From positions 1-13,922 of the forward strand of contig CAJOQS010000001.1 of the NCBI GenBank assembly GCA_905236925.1: a stretch of DNA of 13,922 nt, given 5' to 3'. This stretch comes from an uncultured Lachnospiraceae bacterium. Lineage in GTDB: Bacteria > Bacillota > Clostridia > Lachnospirales > Lachnospiraceae. A program made the position numbers and the translations under genes. The notes under the pieces are model-generated. The model was not told where the DNA came from. It worked only from the letters and a program-made list of their open reading frames with translations, and did not search any database. Of the stretch, positions 1 through 5,937 are shown piece by piece. Positions within the stretch are counted from its first letter, which is position 1, and each line of letters opens with the position of its first letter.

Positions 1-619
1 CTTCGGTGAATTCCTTGCCGCACGCGGAATGCGTCAGGCTCGTATTGCCGAGACCGAGAAATACGCTCATGTTACATTCTTCTTTAACGGCGGCGTAGAG
101 GCTCCCAACGAGGGCGAGGACAGGATCCTTGTTGATTCTCCCAAGTATGTTCCCACCTACGACAAGAAGCCCAGAATGAGCGCTTACACTGTATGCGACA
201 GACTTAGTGAGGCTATCACAAAGAAGGATGAGAACGGCGAGGCATATTACGATGTTATCATCTGCAACTTCGCCAACCCCGATATGGTAGGTCATACCGG
301 CGTTATCCCTTCGGCTGTTAAGGCTGTAGAGGTTATCGACGAGTGCCTCGGCGAGATCGAGAACTTCATCAAGGAAGTTAACGGCCAGATGTTCATCTGC
401 GCTGACCACGGCAATGTAGAGCAGCTGATCGACTACGAGACCGGCGCTCCCTTCACCGCTCATACAACCAACCAGGTTCCTTTCATCGTTGTAAATGCCA
501 ACGGCGTTAAGGACCTCAAGGAGGGCGGAAGACTCTGCGATATCGTTCCTACCATGCTTGACATGATGGGTATCGTTAAGCCCGCCGAGATGACAGGTGA
601 GTCTCTTCTTGTAAGATAA
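1..619 (+). CDS. gpmI: 2,3-bisphosphoglycerate-independent phosphoglycerate mutase, C-terminal part (5' end outside window)
   Basis: Interconverts 3-phosphoglycerate and 2-phosphoglycerate in glycolysis in the cytoplasm, using two Mn(II) ions. The reading frame is already open at base 2 (FGEFLAARGM...), so the gene enters from the left; about 205 of the roughly 510 residues usual for the family are visible. Metal-ligand motifs of the alkaline-phosphatase-like domain are present: Asp and His in NPDMVGHTG (281-295), the Asp-His pair in ADHGN (404-409), and the His of TAHTTN (461-463). The segment AETEKYAHVTFFFNGG near the start is also typical of this family. The gene ends in TAA with no hairpin behind it. 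Enolase, often the next gene in other Firmicutes, is not here; secG follows after 98 bp. Confidence 0.96.
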   Translation, partial: FGEFLAARGMRQARIAETEKYAHVTFFFNGGVEAPNEGEDRILVDSPKYVPTYDKKPRMSAYTVCDRLSEAITKKDENGEAYYDVIICNFANPDMVGHTGVIPSAVKAVEVIDECLGEIENFIKEVNGQMFICADHGNVEQLIDYETGAPFTAHTTNQVPFIVVNANGVKDLKEGGRLCDIVPTMLDMMGIVKPAEMTGESLLVR

Positions 620-638
620 GCGTTTTGACAGCGAAAAA

Positions 639-671
639 TTGTTGTTGAATTTCGAAAATGCTTATGATAAT
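639..671 (+). promoter_or_regulatory. Possible sigma-A promoter of secG
   Basis: In the 98-bp gap before secG there is an AT-rich -10-like block: TATGAT (663-668), overlapping GATAAT (666-671). TTGTTG at 639-644 lies 18 bp before the first, and TTGTTG at 642-647 lies 18 bp before the second. A separate TTGACA at 625-630 is a perfect -35 hexamer but has no -10 at a workable distance. The call rests on pattern only. Confidence 0.4.
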
Positions 672-717
672 ATATTCAAGGCGTGACTAAATATACTTCT
701 GAAGGGGAGGTGTTAAA

Positions 718-969
718 ATGGGAGCTTTGAAGATCATTTGCACAGTTCTTTATATTCTGATCTGTGTTGCTATAGTAGTTATCGTTCTTATGCAGGACTC
801 CAAGAGCGAAGGTCTTTCGGCAGCCATCACAGGCGGCGCCGCTTCGAATTCTTACTGGTCCAAGAACAAGGGACGTTCCAAGGAAGGTATGATGGCTAAG
901 GCTACGCTTGTACTTGCTGCGTTATTCATCGTTCTTTCGATTGTTCTTAATCTCAGCGCTATGCAGTGA
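718..969 (+). CDS. secG: Preprotein translocase subunit SecG
   Basis: Small auxiliary subunit of the SecYEG channel in the cytoplasmic membrane; it helps SecA-driven protein export. The 83-residue product has the family layout: a first membrane helix (about residues 4-25), a short polar loop with a Gly/Ala-rich stretch (GLSAAITGGAAS, about 32-43) and a Lys/Arg-rich patch, and a second helix (about 60-80). The start is supported by the strong ribosome binding site GGGGAGGTG (704-712) just ahead of ATG. It sits upstream of rnr, smpB and ssrA, the order known in Bacillus and many Clostridia. A strong terminator directly behind suggests that it is mostly transcribed apart from rnr. Confidence 0.95.
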   Translation: MGALKIICTVLYILICVAIVVIVLMQDSKSEGLSAAITGGAASNSYWSKNKGRSKEGMMAKATLVLAALFIVLSIVLNLSAMQ

Positions 970-979
970 GCCTAGTGAG

Positions 980-1008
980 TGAGCCTCCACAAAGTGGAGG
1001 CTCATTTT
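980..1008 (+). terminator. Intrinsic terminator after secG
   Basis: A perfect 11-bp stem (980-990 with 994-1004) closes on a three-base AAA loop and is followed by TTTT (1005-1008). The stem is GC-rich (GAGCCTCCAC / GTGGAGGCTC). It lies 11 bp after the secG stop codon. Confidence 0.9.
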
Positions 1009-1058
1009 GCGTTTGTTAGGCAAAAATCGCGATGATTCAACGCGTTTTTGCCAAACGC
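1009..1058 (+). repeat. Long imperfect hairpin between secG and rnr
   Basis: The arms are GCGTTT (1009-1014), GGCAAAAA (1019-1026) and CGCG (1028-1031) on the left, and CGCG (1041-1044), TTTTTGCC (1045-1052) and AAACGC (1053-1058) on the right. That gives 18 pairs interrupted by a 4-base bulge (GTTA) and a 1-base bulge, with a 9-base loop. It begins directly where the secG terminator ends. No reading frame fits here. It may be an intergenic repeat element or the start of a structured leader; the sequence does not decide. Confidence 0.6.
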
Positions 1059-1083
1059 AAAACAGCGGAGTTAGCTGCTCACG

Positions 1084-1123
1084 GTCATGCTGAGGTGTTT
1101 TCGAAGCATGACTTCCTTTTTTT
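1084..1123 (+). terminator. Second terminator-like hairpin upstream of rnr
   Basis: GTCATGCT (1084-1091) and AGCATGAC (1105-1112) form a perfect 8-bp stem around a 13-base loop, followed by TTCC and then a run of seven T (1117-1123). It has the form of a rho-independent terminator on the + strand. It could back up the secG terminator, end a short RNA that begins near 1009, or be a leader attenuator for rnr if transcription starts upstream. Confidence 0.55.
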
Positions 1124-1135
1124 ACAAAAATAGTA

Positions 1136-1141
1136 TATAAT
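1136..1141 (+). promoter_or_regulatory. Likely -10 element of the rnr promoter
   Basis: A perfect TATAAT lies 35 bp before the rnr start codon, right after the T-run at 1117-1123. No good -35 hexamer sits 16-18 bp upstream (TTCCTT at 1113-1118 is the best), so the promoter may be weak or need an activator. Transcription would start near 1148. Confidence 0.45.
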
Positions 1142-1176
1142 ATATCCTCGGAATCTATTTTAAGCGAGGTGATCCT

Positions 1177-3324
1177 ATGGAACGTGAGGAATTCGAATCA
1201 AGAAAACAGATGATTTTTGAGTTTATCGACAGGATTGACTATAAACCCATGAAGATGAAGGAGCTTGCGGGCTTCTTAAGCGTTCCGCGCGCTGCCAAGG
1301 AAGAATTTGTTGAAGTGGTCATGTCTCTGGTAAGCGATGGAAAGATCATAATCGATTCACGCGGTCTCATAAGGAAGGCCGGAGGCAATACCTATGCCGG
1401 CGTTTTCTCGGGAACCTCGAGGGGCTTTGGTTTTGTGCGCATTGACGGCGAGACCGAGGATGTATTTATCAGTCCTGACGATGTACATTCCGCAAGAGAC
1501 AAGGATCGTGTTCTGATCACCCTGAAAACAGAGGGCCTTCGAGGCAAGAGCAGGGAGGGCATCGTCCTCAGTATTCTTGAAAGAGGCTCGTCCAATGTGA
1601 TCGGAACCTTCCAGAGAACGAAGACATACGGTTTTGTTGTCCCGGACAATCAGAAGTTCGGCAATGACATATATATTCCCCATGGCTTTACAAAGGGCGC
1701 TGTAAGCGGCCACAAGGTCGAAGTCGAGATAACAGATTTTGGCGGAGAAGGAAAGAATCCCGAGGGACATGTTGTCGATATCCTCGGTCATATCGATGAC
1801 CCCGCGACCGACATCCTCACTGTTGTCAGAGCATACGGCATTCCTGTCGAATTCCCTGAGGGTGTTATCAACGAGCTTAAGACCATACCGAAGGAGGTTG
1901 CCGAGGAGGATAAGGAAGGCAGGCTTGATCTGCGGGATACACTTATCATCACGATAGACGGAGAGGACGCCAAAGACCTTGACGACGGTGTTTCCCTTAC
2001 CTATGACGGCAAGCTCTATCATCTCGGCGTGCATATTGCCGATGTATCAAACTATGTTCGTGAGAATTCTCCGCTCGATAAGGAGGCACTTAAGCGCGGA
2101 ACCAGTAATTATCTGGTTGACAGCGTTATCCCTATGCTTCCTCACGAGCTTTCCAACGGTATCTGCTCTCTGAATAAGGGTGTTGACAGGCTTGCACTTT
2201 CCTGTCTTATGGACATTGACGAGAAAGGCAATGTCGTGGGGCATCAGATAGCCGAGACCCTTATAAACGTACACTGCAGATGCGATTATACCCATGTGAA
2301 CAAGGTCATTCTCGGTGAGGATGTTCCCGAATACGCGGATTTCAGGGAAGATATCCTTTTGATGAACAAGCTTGCGGGAATCCTTCGTACCAGACGCATG
2401 AAGCGCGGCTCGATCGATTTTGATTTCCCCGAGAGCAAGATCATCGTTAATGAGAAGCATGAACCCATTGAGGTCAAGGCCTATGAACGTAACGACGCCA
2501 CACGTCTTATCGAGGATTTCATGCTTATAGCAAATGAGACCATAGCCGAGGATTATTTCTGGCAGGAGCTTCCTTTTGTGTATCGTACGCATGATACTCC
2601 CGATCCCGAGAAAATGACAAAGCTCGGAATATTCATCAATAATTTCGGTTATTCAATCAAGATGACGCAGGAGGATATCCATCCGAAGGAGCTTCAGAAG
2701 CTTCTTGAAAAGATTAGAGGAACGGAAGAGGAGAACCTTATCAGCAGGATCACGCTGAGGTCCCTGAAGCAGGCGAAGTATACCACAAGCTGTGAGGGTC
2801 ATTTCGGCCTTGCTGCAAAGTATTACTGCCATTTTACTTCTCCGATCAGACGTTATCCCGATCTTCAGATCCACAGGATCATCAAGGAAAACCTTCACGG
2901 TAAGATGACTGAAGGAAGGATCAATCATTACAATAAGATCCTTGACGAGGTTGCTATCCAGTCCAGCAAGACCGAGCGAAGGGCAGATGAGGCCGAACGT
3001 GAGGTTGAGAAGCTTAAGAAGGTTGAGTATATGTCGCAGTTCATCGGTGATGAATTTGACGGAGTCATTTCCGGAGTTTCATCATGGGGAATGCATGTTG
3101 AACTGCCTAACACGATAGAAGGAGTAGTCAAGATCAGCGAGATACCCGGTGATTTCTATTTCTTCGATGAGGAGCACTATATGCTTGTAGGTGAGCATAC
3201 AAAGAAGAACTATAAGCTCGGACAGCGTATCAGAGTCCGTCTCGATAATGCAGATAAGATGCTCAGAACTATCGATTTCAGCATAGTTGAGGGCGAGAAA
3301 TCTGAAGCAGCAGAGGAGAAATGA
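1177..3324 (+). CDS. rnr: Ribonuclease R (3'-5' exoribonuclease)
   Basis: Processive 3'-5' exoribonuclease of the RNase II/R family that degrades structured RNA, and is known to degrade non-stop mRNA during trans-translation. The 715 residues read as an N-terminal winged-helix region (about 1-68), two cold-shock RNA-binding domains (about 73-118 with RGFGFVRI, and 141-186 with YGFVVPD), the RNB catalytic domain (about 248-575) and an S1 domain (about 620-704). The metal-binding Asp cluster is visible in IDGEDAKDLDD: D261, D267, D269 and D270. The conserved block around CHFTSPIRRYPDLQIHR (551-567) is intact. ATG is preceded by GAGGTGAT (1166-1173). The tail after S1 is short and acidic (EGEKSEAAEEK), unlike the Lys-rich tail of E. 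coli RNase R. smpB and ssrA follow, fitting a shared ribosome-rescue role. Confidence 0.97.
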   Translation: MEREEFESRKQMIFEFIDRIDYKPMKMKELAGFLSVPRAAKEEFVEVVMSLVSDGKIIIDSRGLIRKAGGNTYAGVFSGTSRGFGFVRIDGETEDVFISPDDVHSARDKDRVLITLKTEGLRGKSREGIVLSILERGSSNVIGTFQRTKTYGFVVPDNQKFGNDIYIPHGFTKGAVSGHKVEVEITDFGGEGKNPEGHVVDILGHIDDPATDILTVVRAYGIPVEFPEGVINELKTIPKEVAEEDKEGRLDLRDTLIITIDGEDAKDLDDGVSLTYDGKLYHLGVHIADVSNYVRENSPLDKEALKRGTSNYLVDSVIPMLPHELSNGICSLNKGVDRLALSCLMDIDEKGNVVGHQIAETLINVHCRCDYTHVNKVILGEDVPEYADFREDILLMNKLAGILRTRRMKRGSIDFDFPESKIIVNEKHEPIEVKAYERNDATRLIEDFMLIANETIAEDYFWQELPFVYRTHDTPDPEKMTKLGIFINNFGYSIKMTQEDIHPKELQKLLEKIRGTEEENLISRITLRSLKQAKYTTSCEGHFGLAAKYYCHFTSPIRRYPDLQIHRIIKENLHGKMTEGRINHYNKILDEVAIQSSKTERRADEAEREVEKLKKVEYMSQFIGDEFDGVISGVSSWGMHVELPNTIEGVVKISEIPGDFYFFDEEHYMLVGEHTKKNYKLGQRIRVRLDNADKMLRTIDFSIVEGEKSEAAEEK

Positions 3325-3336
3325 TATCATTCTGAT

Positions 3337-3380
3337 TAAACCGCAGGTTTATGTACTTGCAATATTTCACGTTTTATAAT
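3337..3380 (+). promoter_or_regulatory. rnr-smpB spacer: small hairpin and possible smpB promoter
   Basis: The 92-bp gap holds a 6-bp hairpin (TAAACC 3337-3342, GGTTTA 3346-3351, loop GCA) without a T-run, so it is not a clear terminator. A perfect TATAAT follows at 3375-3380. The only -35-like hexamer nearby, TTGCAA (3357-3362), is 12 bp away, which is too close; at 17 bp the hexamer is TGTACT. smpB may be read both from rnr and from a weak promoter here. Confidence 0.35.
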
Positions 3381-3416
3381 ATCCTTTGTAAGTATCGATC
3401 GGAAAGAGGTATCATC

Positions 3417-3884
3417 ATGGCACAGACAAAGGCTTCAAAGCTTGTCGCGAATAATAAAAAAGCATATTTTGATTACTTTATCGAAGACACCTATGAAGCC
3501 GGGATATCCCTGGTGGGGACTGAGGTGAAATCGGTCCGCATGGGAAAGTGCAGTATCAAGGAGTCATTTATCCAGATACAGGACGGAGAAGTTTTCGTGT
3601 ACGGAATGCACATAAGTCCATACGAGAAAGGCAATATTTTCAACAAGGATCCGTTACGGACGAGAAAACTGCTTCTTCACAGGCACGAGATCAACAAGCT
3701 TCGTAACAGCGTAGCACATCAGGGATACACGATAGTTCCGCTTACCGTTTATCTAAAGGAAGGCCTTGTCAAGGTCAGCATAGGTCTTGCCAAGGGTAAG
3801 AAGCTCTATGACAAGCGTGAAACGATCGCAAAAAAGGATCAGAAACGCGAACAGGAGAAGGAGTTCAAAACGTCCTTCAGATAA
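3417..3884 (+). CDS. smpB: SsrA-binding protein SmpB
   Basis: Binds the tRNA-like part of tmRNA and brings it to ribosomes stalled without a stop codon. From ATG 3417 the product is 155 residues, the usual family length. An in-frame ATG at 3351 would add 22 residues, but 3417 has the ribosome binding site AAGAGG (3404-3409) and starts in the family manner (MAQTKASKLVANNKKAYFDYFIEDTYEAGI). Family blocks are clear: GTEVKSVRMGK, the MHISPYEKGN segment, DPLRTRKLLLH, GLAKGKKLYDKRE, and a basic C-terminal helix (KKDQKREQEKEFK) that enters the mRNA channel in known structures. It lies between rnr and ssrA; its stop codon is only 20 bp before the mature tmRNA start. Confidence 0.97.
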   Translation: MAQTKASKLVANNKKAYFDYFIEDTYEAGISLVGTEVKSVRMGKCSIKESFIQIQDGEVFVYGMHISPYEKGNIFNKDPLRTRKLLLHRHEINKLRNSVAHQGYTIVPLTVYLKEGLVKVSIGLAKGKKLYDKRETIAKKDQKREQEKEFKTSFR

Positions 3885-3889
3885 GACGA

Positions 3890-3895
3890 TATACA
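3890..3895 (+). promoter_or_regulatory. Possible -10 element of ssrA
   Basis: TATACA lies 9 bp before the predicted 5' end of tmRNA, within the 20-bp gap after smpB. There is no good -35 at 16-18 bp (TTCAAA at 3864-3869 is 20 bp away, inside smpB). ssrA may instead be processed from an smpB-ssrA transcript. Confidence 0.25.
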
Positions 3896-3904
3896 ATTTA
3901 ATAT

Positions 3905-4245
3905 GGGCCAGTACTGGTTTCGACGGGGATTATGAAGCCGGAGAAGCGAGCCGCAAGGTAGTGCGTTAAACTCCAAACCTAAACATAAACGCTAACGAAT
4001 CATTAGCAATTGCTGCCTAACTAAGGCGGCGGTCCGCCCGGACGCACCTACACGACCGGATACGGGCCTCATCCATGTAGGAAACGACGTACGCAAAGCT
4101 TTGAGCGTATGGGCGTATCATGAAGCTACTGAAAGTGTAAGAATGTCTGCTTTCGTGCACCGGAGGGAATGTTAAACAACAGACTAAGCTCGTAGAAGGA
4201 CGGGGGATTGGTTTTCGGACAGGGGTTCGACTCCCCTCTGGTCCA
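3905..4245 (+). ncRNA. ssrA: Transfer-messenger RNA (tmRNA, 10Sa RNA), one-piece
   Basis: Acts as tRNA and mRNA in trans-translation: it frees stalled ribosomes and adds a degradation tag. The 5' acceptor strand GGGCCAG (3905-3911) pairs with CTGGTCC (4238-4244), with one G-U. The T-arm is AGGGG (4221-4225), loop TTCGACT, CCCCT (4233-4237). The hallmark GGTTTCGACGGGG follows the 5' acceptor. The tag frame is GCT AAC GAA TCA TTA GCA ATT GCT GCC TAA (3991-4020), giving A-N-E-S-L-A-I-A-A with the first Ala as the likely resume codon; it ends in the Ala-Ala that ClpXP-type proteases recognise. Downstream helices include CCTACA/TGTAGG (4047-4052 with 4076-4081). After the discriminator A4245 the DNA reads GCC, so the 3' CCA seems not to be encoded and must be added. 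Confidence 0.95.
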
Positions 4246-4262
4246 GCCACAATTTACAGACT

Positions 4263-4335
4263 GAGTCGAACCCAGCACCTGACGGTGCTCAACACTCGCT
4301 TCGCCAAGTGTGGAGAGGTTCGACTCCTCTGGTCC
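4263..4335 (+). repeat. Structured trailer after ssrA: duplicated tmRNA T-arm plus an inverted copy
   Basis: GGTTCGACTCC followed by TCTGGTCCA (4317-4336) repeats the 3' end of tmRNA, where the same two blocks (4224-4234 and 4237-4245) are separated by CC. At 4263-4272 the inverse, GAGTCGAACC, pairs perfectly with 4317-4326 (10 bp), enclosing two hairpins: AGCACC/GGTGCT (4274-4279 with 4284-4289) and ACACT/AGTGT (4292-4296 with 4307-4311). The same inverted block, extended to 4273, can instead pair with the tmRNA T-arm itself (4223-4233, 11 bp). The second copy cannot form a full 5-bp T-stem and the 7-bp acceptor at once, so it is not a working tmRNA end. It may be an old integration scar, a repeat element, or a trailer that affects processing. 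Confidence 0.6.
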
Positions 4336-4344
4336 ACGACACAC

Positions 4345-4376
4345 AAGGGAACTCTTTTGGGATGTTCCCTTTTTTT
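4345..4376 (+). terminator. Intrinsic terminator of the ssrA unit
   Basis: AAGGGAAC (4345-4352) and GTTCCCTT (4364-4371) form a perfect 8-bp stem around an 11-base loop, followed by a T-run to 4376. It ends the rnr-smpB-ssrA block. Confidence 0.9.
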
Positions 4377-4377
4377 C

Positions 4378-4406
4378 TTGTATTGTTTAAATCCAAAATG
4401 TATAAT
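4378..4406 (+). promoter_or_regulatory. Sigma-A type promoter for the lipoprotein/two-component genes
   Basis: TTGTAT (4378-4383) and a perfect TATAAT (4401-4406) are 17 bp apart, the ideal spacing. The -35 overlaps the end of the ssrA terminator. A second TATAAT (4425-4430) lies 18 bp further on. The leader would be about 45 bases. Confidence 0.65.
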
Positions 4407-4456
4407 GTAATATAGGTTTTTATATATAATTCAGAAATTGATCAGGGTATATTACA

Positions 4457-5182
4457 ATGATTTGTTTACATAGATCTTTTTTTGCCAGGGCCGTTTGTTT
4501 TATCTTTATCGCCGTATCAGCCTTTCTTCTTGCTGGATGCAGCCGATCCGGTGAGATCGAGCCCTTACAGCTTAAGGAAGGAAGCGGGATCAAGGTGGCT
4601 CGTTTTAATGTTAAAGACTACGGCTGCTTCGACCTTAGAATATTCAGCCACGGCAACGGCGATTCGGGCAGCTCGTTTCTGGTGAATGCCGAAAACGGAT
4701 ATTATAACGGCAAGACGATCAAAAATGTTATAGAGGACTACGGACTTATTATTTCGGCCGAAAATGAGGGAGAAAGCGGAGTATCGGAAGCCTCCTTCGA
4801 AGATGAGATCGACAAAAGCTTTTATCCTCTGTTCGGGTCTCTGGTCCTTACTGACAGCAGCAAGGGCACTTCTGCCGACAGCTTTATGATAATCACAGCC
4901 GATTCCGAATTTCTCTCGGACCTGAAGGAACTGCTCGCATACAAGAAGATCACTCCTGCGGAATATTATAAGACCGCTTACGGAACCGATCTGACCGAAG
5001 AACAGCTCGCAGTTTTTGATAAATACGGCGGTGCACCATGGCTGTACGGTCACTGTATAGTTCTCGGGCAGGTATATTCGGGACAGGATGTTATCTCTGC
5101 TCTGTCCAAAGTACCCGTTGAGGAGGGCAGTACCTATATTCCCGAAGAGGAGCTTATTATCGAGTCTGTTGAAGTCCGGTAA
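4457..5182 (+). CDS. Lipoprotein with degenerate cyclophilin-type (peptidyl-prolyl isomerase) domain
   Basis: The 241-residue product begins with a lipoprotein signal peptide and lipobox LLAGC (Cys28), so the mature protein should be anchored on the outer face of the membrane. The rest resembles a cyclophilin fold: NGYYNGKTIKNVI (80-92) fits the family's GYYDGTxFHRVI, FGSLVLTDSSKGTSADSFMIITA (126-148) fits the SMAN...GSQFFIT strand pair, and GHCIVLGQVYSGQDVISAL (198-216) fits the HTVFGKV..G..VV.. strand. The family's catalytic Arg is replaced (K89-N90 where His-Arg is usual) and the Gln-Gly motif is absent, so isomerase activity is doubtful; it may be a binding protein. Residues about 161-190 form an insert. 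ATG follows AGGG (4444-4447) at 9 bp spacing. It is first in the unit that leads into the two-component genes. Confidence 0.72.
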   Translation: MICLHRSFFARAVCFIFIAVSAFLLAGCSRSGEIEPLQLKEGSGIKVARFNVKDYGCFDLRIFSHGNGDSGSSFLVNAENGYYNGKTIKNVIEDYGLIISAENEGESGVSEASFEDEIDKSFYPLFGSLVLTDSSKGTSADSFMIITADSEFLSDLKELLAYKKITPAEYYKTAYGTDLTEEQLAVFDKYGGAPWLYGHCIVLGQVYSGQDVISALSKVPVEEGSTYIPEEELIIESVEVR

Positions 5183-5245
5183 AGTCAAACCAACGCCTGT
5201 ATTGATCTTGCGCATGTGACATCTTTAAAGAGACACGCGCGGAAC

Positions 5246-5249
5246 GGAG
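5246..5249 (+). promoter_or_regulatory. Ribosome binding site that fixes the start of the next gene
   Basis: GGAG lies 5 bp before ATG 5255. The longer in-frame alternative, GTG 5216, has no purine-rich site ahead of it, so 5255 is preferred. Confidence 0.6.
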
Positions 5250-5254
5250 CAAAT

Positions 5255-5935
5255 ATGTGGGATAATCTTACGGTTAAGGGCTTTCATTTTGATTCGCCTT
5301 CCGAATATGCGGATGCCCGCAAGGAAGCGGAGGTCATAGAACATATTTGTGAGAAGATGGATATCTATTCTCCCGAGATTGCTCTTAAGGTCTATACCAA
5401 GCTTCTTGATAAGAAAACCTTTCATACGATAGTCGGGATATGTTTTCTGAAAAAATTGAGAGATATTATCTGCGAGAACGAGATTATTGAAGAGGCTGAG
5501 CTGAGGACCATCCTTTCGCCAAGTCTTACGTTTGCACGCAACAGTGCTTCCGTAGGTGATGAGACCGCGCTTGATCATGCCGATGTGGCTTCTGAATTCG
5601 CGGAATCTGTTGATGCTGTGATTCCGGAAGGTACAGATGCTCAGGACGAAAAACAGTCTGATAAAGACGGTGTTTCAAAATCACCTCGGCAGAACGGAAA
5701 AAAGGCTGAGAATACGTTGGCTCTTCAATCAAGGATCAGAAAGCTCTATATTGTGATCGCGGTTCTTGCTGCCGTTGTCGCACTTCTTTTCGGAATTGCG
5801 ATCCACAATAACAATCTGACCTTCATGGATAAGGAAATGGCTCTTCAGGACAAGTACTCGGAGTGGGAAGAACAGCTTACTGCCAGAGAAAGGGCTGTTA
5901 CCGAACGAGAAAAAGCGCTGGAGGAGGTAGAATAA
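5255..5935 (+). CDS. Single-pass membrane protein of unknown function with C-terminal helical segment
   Basis: From ATG 5255 the product is 226 residues (an alternative GTG start at 5216 adds 13). Three parts can be seen: a soluble N-terminal region of about 100 residues, predicted mostly helical, with the run KVYTKLLDKKTFHTIVGICF; a low-complexity, charged linker (about 110-160); and one membrane helix (LYIVIAVLAAVVALLFGIAI, about residues 164-183) followed by a charged helix rich in Glu/Arg/Lys (QLTARERAVTEREKALEEVE) that may form a coiled coil. No signal peptide is present, so the N-terminal part is probably cytoplasmic and the helix outside. I do not recognise a function. It starts 72 bp after the lipoprotein gene, and its stop lies 2 bp before the response regulator start, whose ribosome binding site it contains. 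Confidence 0.75.
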   Translation: MWDNLTVKGFHFDSPSEYADARKEAEVIEHICEKMDIYSPEIALKVYTKLLDKKTFHTIVGICFLKKLRDIICENEIIEEAELRTILSPSLTFARNSASVGDETALDHADVASEFAESVDAVIPEGTDAQDEKQSDKDGVSKSPRQNGKKAENTLALQSRIRKLYIVIAVLAAVVALLFGIAIHNNNLTFMDKEMALQDKYSEWEEQLTARERAVTEREKALEEVE

Positions 5936-5937
5936 TC

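Noticed and set aside
620..717. Riboswitch or terminator between gpmI and secG
   Set aside because: Only a weak 5-bp inverted pair (CGAAA/TTTCG) is present and no T-run; a promoter explains the gap better.
1357..2034. 225-residue open frame on the minus strand inside rnr
   Set aside because: It lies fully opposite the well-supported RNase R gene, has no ribosome binding site that stands out, and its protein shows no recognisable motif.
4246..4340. A tRNA gene downstream of ssrA
   Set aside because: There is a T-arm-like hairpin, but no matching 5' acceptor strand, D-arm or anticodon arm can be found on either strand.
4017..4344. Two minus-strand open frames across tmRNA and its trailer (with PEGSRTPV-like sequence)
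   Set aside because: They are antisense to the tmRNA and its T-arm copies. Such frames are typical spurious proteins from RNA genes.
5216..5254. GTG 5216 as start of the membrane protein gene
   Set aside because: It has no ribosome binding site, whereas ATG 5255 has GGAG at proper distance.
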